Shown one piece after another: positions 62,911 through 64,000 of a stretch of DNA of 64,000 nucleotides. Both the position numbers and the translations under genes were made by a program. The first letter of the stretch is position 1. Each line of letters starts with the position of its first letter. The notes under the pieces are model-generated. The model had not been told where the DNA came from. It ran no database searches and was given only the letters and a program-made list of their open reading frames with translations. The DNA comes from CAWEHU01 sp963808965 (GTDB lineage: Bacteria; Pseudomonadota; Alphaproteobacteria; Acetobacterales; Acetobacteraceae): the NCBI GenBank assembly GCA_963808965.1, contig CAWEHU010000013.1, positions 23,137-87,136 of the forward strand, given 5' to 3'.

Positions 62911-64000
62911 ATGAGGCATCTCCCATCTATGTTGCTGACGGCGACGGCTCTTACCGCGATGCTGTCAGCCCCACCAGCCATTGCCCAAGACTTTACCGCG
63001 GCAGTCGCTGGCGTCTCCGACCGCGCGAATGCAGTTTCCGGAATGAGCCATTTCTACTGGGTTGTGCGGGAGCCCGCAGCAGGCTTGCCTGACCACACCG
63101 TGTTTCGCCCGGAGAAACTGAATGAGTTCCCCCGCAAGTCGCTGCCCGTTGTTTTTTGGGCGGATGGGGCATGCAGTCCAAGCAACTTCCAGTACACGTT
63201 CCTGTCGACTATCCTGGCCGCCCATGGTTTTGTTGTGGTCGCGACGGTGCGTAGAATGCTGAGCCCGCGAACGGGACTGCCACGCCAAGCTTGTTGACCG
63301 ATGCGATGAATTGGGCAAGTGGAAACTATGCAGTGCAGGACGACGCAGGGGGTAACGCCCGCACTCAATTCCGCGACCGACTTGATCTCAACAAGATCGC
63401 TGTAGCAGGTCGTCCTGCCGCGGGCTTGAGGCTCTCGTCGCCGGCGCGGACCCCCGCGTCAAGACGGTGATGGCGTTCAACACGGGAACCTTTTCCACTC
63501 CTACGCCTGCGAATGGCTACCCGAATGGCATCGGCAGAGAGCAGCTCCAAAATCTGCACGTGCCGGTGCTCATCGTTAACGGGGGCACGACCGATGTCGC
63601 TTATCAGAATTCCATCGACAACTATAACATCCTGGTGGCGCAGGGCACGGCGGCCTACTTGGCGTCGAACGCGAACGCAGGGCATTCCGGCCTGTGGTTC
63701 GGGATTGTGAACGGTGTGGGTAACACCTTCATCCTGACCGAGGCGGAAAGGCTGGCTGTCAACTGGCTCGACTACTTGTTGAATGGAACTGCGACAGCAG
63801 GTCAGGTATTCTTCGGTCCGAATTGCCAAGTGTGCGACGCCCACCGCGACCCGTACGGGGATTGGACGTCGCAGACCAACATCGACGTGACGCCAGAAGG
63901 AGGATATCTGCGGAGAGCGTTTCATGGGTGCCGCGCCCGGACTAACAGGCCGCTAAAGTTCCTAGGCCGGCCCGGCGCGGATGCGAGACGCTTAAACCAC
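62911..64000 (+). pseudogene. secreted alpha/beta hydrolase, frameshifted, runs to window end
   Basis: ATG 62911 after AGAGGAAGCGAAGA. Signal peptide ends PPAIAQDF. The first frame covers LPVVFWADGACSPSNFQYTFLSTILAAHGFVVVA to 63297. The next pieces are LTDAMNWASGNYAVQDDAGG..NKIAVAG and, after another slip near 63410, SSCRGLEALVAGADPRVKTVMAFNTGTF with the nucleophile elbow, VPVLIVNGGTTDVAYQNS and NAGHSGLW with the likely catalytic His. The reading frame is still open at the window edge after about 63940, where similarity fades. Probably a lipase or esterase-like secreted enzyme. Confidence 0.7.

Noticed and set aside
1..64000. tRNA, rRNA, CRISPR arrays, prophage
   Set aside because: No cloverleaf-like segments, no regularly spaced direct repeats with spacers, and no phage structural genes were seen.

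Overview
The window looks like high-GC alphaproteobacterial DNA from a methylotroph. That placement rests on a lanthanide-type (XoxF) methanol dehydrogenase cluster, a PQQ biosynthesis operon, and an almost complete tetrahydromethanopterin (H4MPT)-linked formaldehyde oxidation cluster. The genus cannot be named from the sequence alone. No rRNA, tRNA or CRISPR was seen.

Layout. 1-302 is the tail of an OmpR-type response regulator. 357-9,000 holds the xox cluster (xoxF, its cytochrome xoxG, xoxJ, a CXXCW/rhodanese-like protein, a small secreted protein), a zinc metallohydrolase of the quinoprotein relay type, and pqqABCDE. 9,177-15,893 holds a SoxYZ-like carrier and an ATGA-coupled operon for the PQQ-associated ABC system, headed by a sulfatase. 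16,055-33,750 is the H4MPT/methanofuran-type block: cofactor synthesis genes (an MfnB-FolB fusion, amino-acid kinase, AfpA-like flavoprotein, DHPS-like, DUF447, MfnF-like, HisA-like, CitG-like, two ATP-grasp ligases, beta-RFAP synthase, pterin carbinolamine dehydratase) and the C1 enzymes fae, mch, mtdB and fhcB-A-D-C. Methanol would be oxidised in the periplasm by XoxF, and formaldehyde captured by Fae and taken to formate through MtdB, Mch and Fhc.

34,081-39,973 is an accessory island on the minus strand: YcaO, TfuA-like protein, a thermolysin-like HExxH peptidase, a 202-residue protein ending in three LVGRDGN repeats, and a second zinc-binding peptidase. This resembles a thioamide-type RiPP locus with an unusual repeat-bearing candidate substrate, and it is the best candidate in the window for an undescribed system. 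40,027-50,868 carries a low-GC MoaF-like gene, a large cyclase/AAA/TPR regulator divergent from a GH15 glucoamylase, a CHRD/PEP-CTERM protein, fumC, and a three-gene envelope operon of unknown role. 51,075-64,000 is a secreted-catabolism region: beta-propeller protein, GH13 amylase, DUF3237, ABC binding protein, an intact tannase-family esterase, a second tannase-family gene split by two tandem IS630-type elements at one TA, and a broken alpha/beta hydrolase running to the window edge.

Many genes are broken by single-base frameshifts. Wherever I could resolve the site in the xox, pqq and H4MPT genes it is one extra base that, if removed, restores the conserved protein. Because these genes are otherwise intact and belong to one working pathway, insertion-type sequencing errors are more likely than true gene loss.
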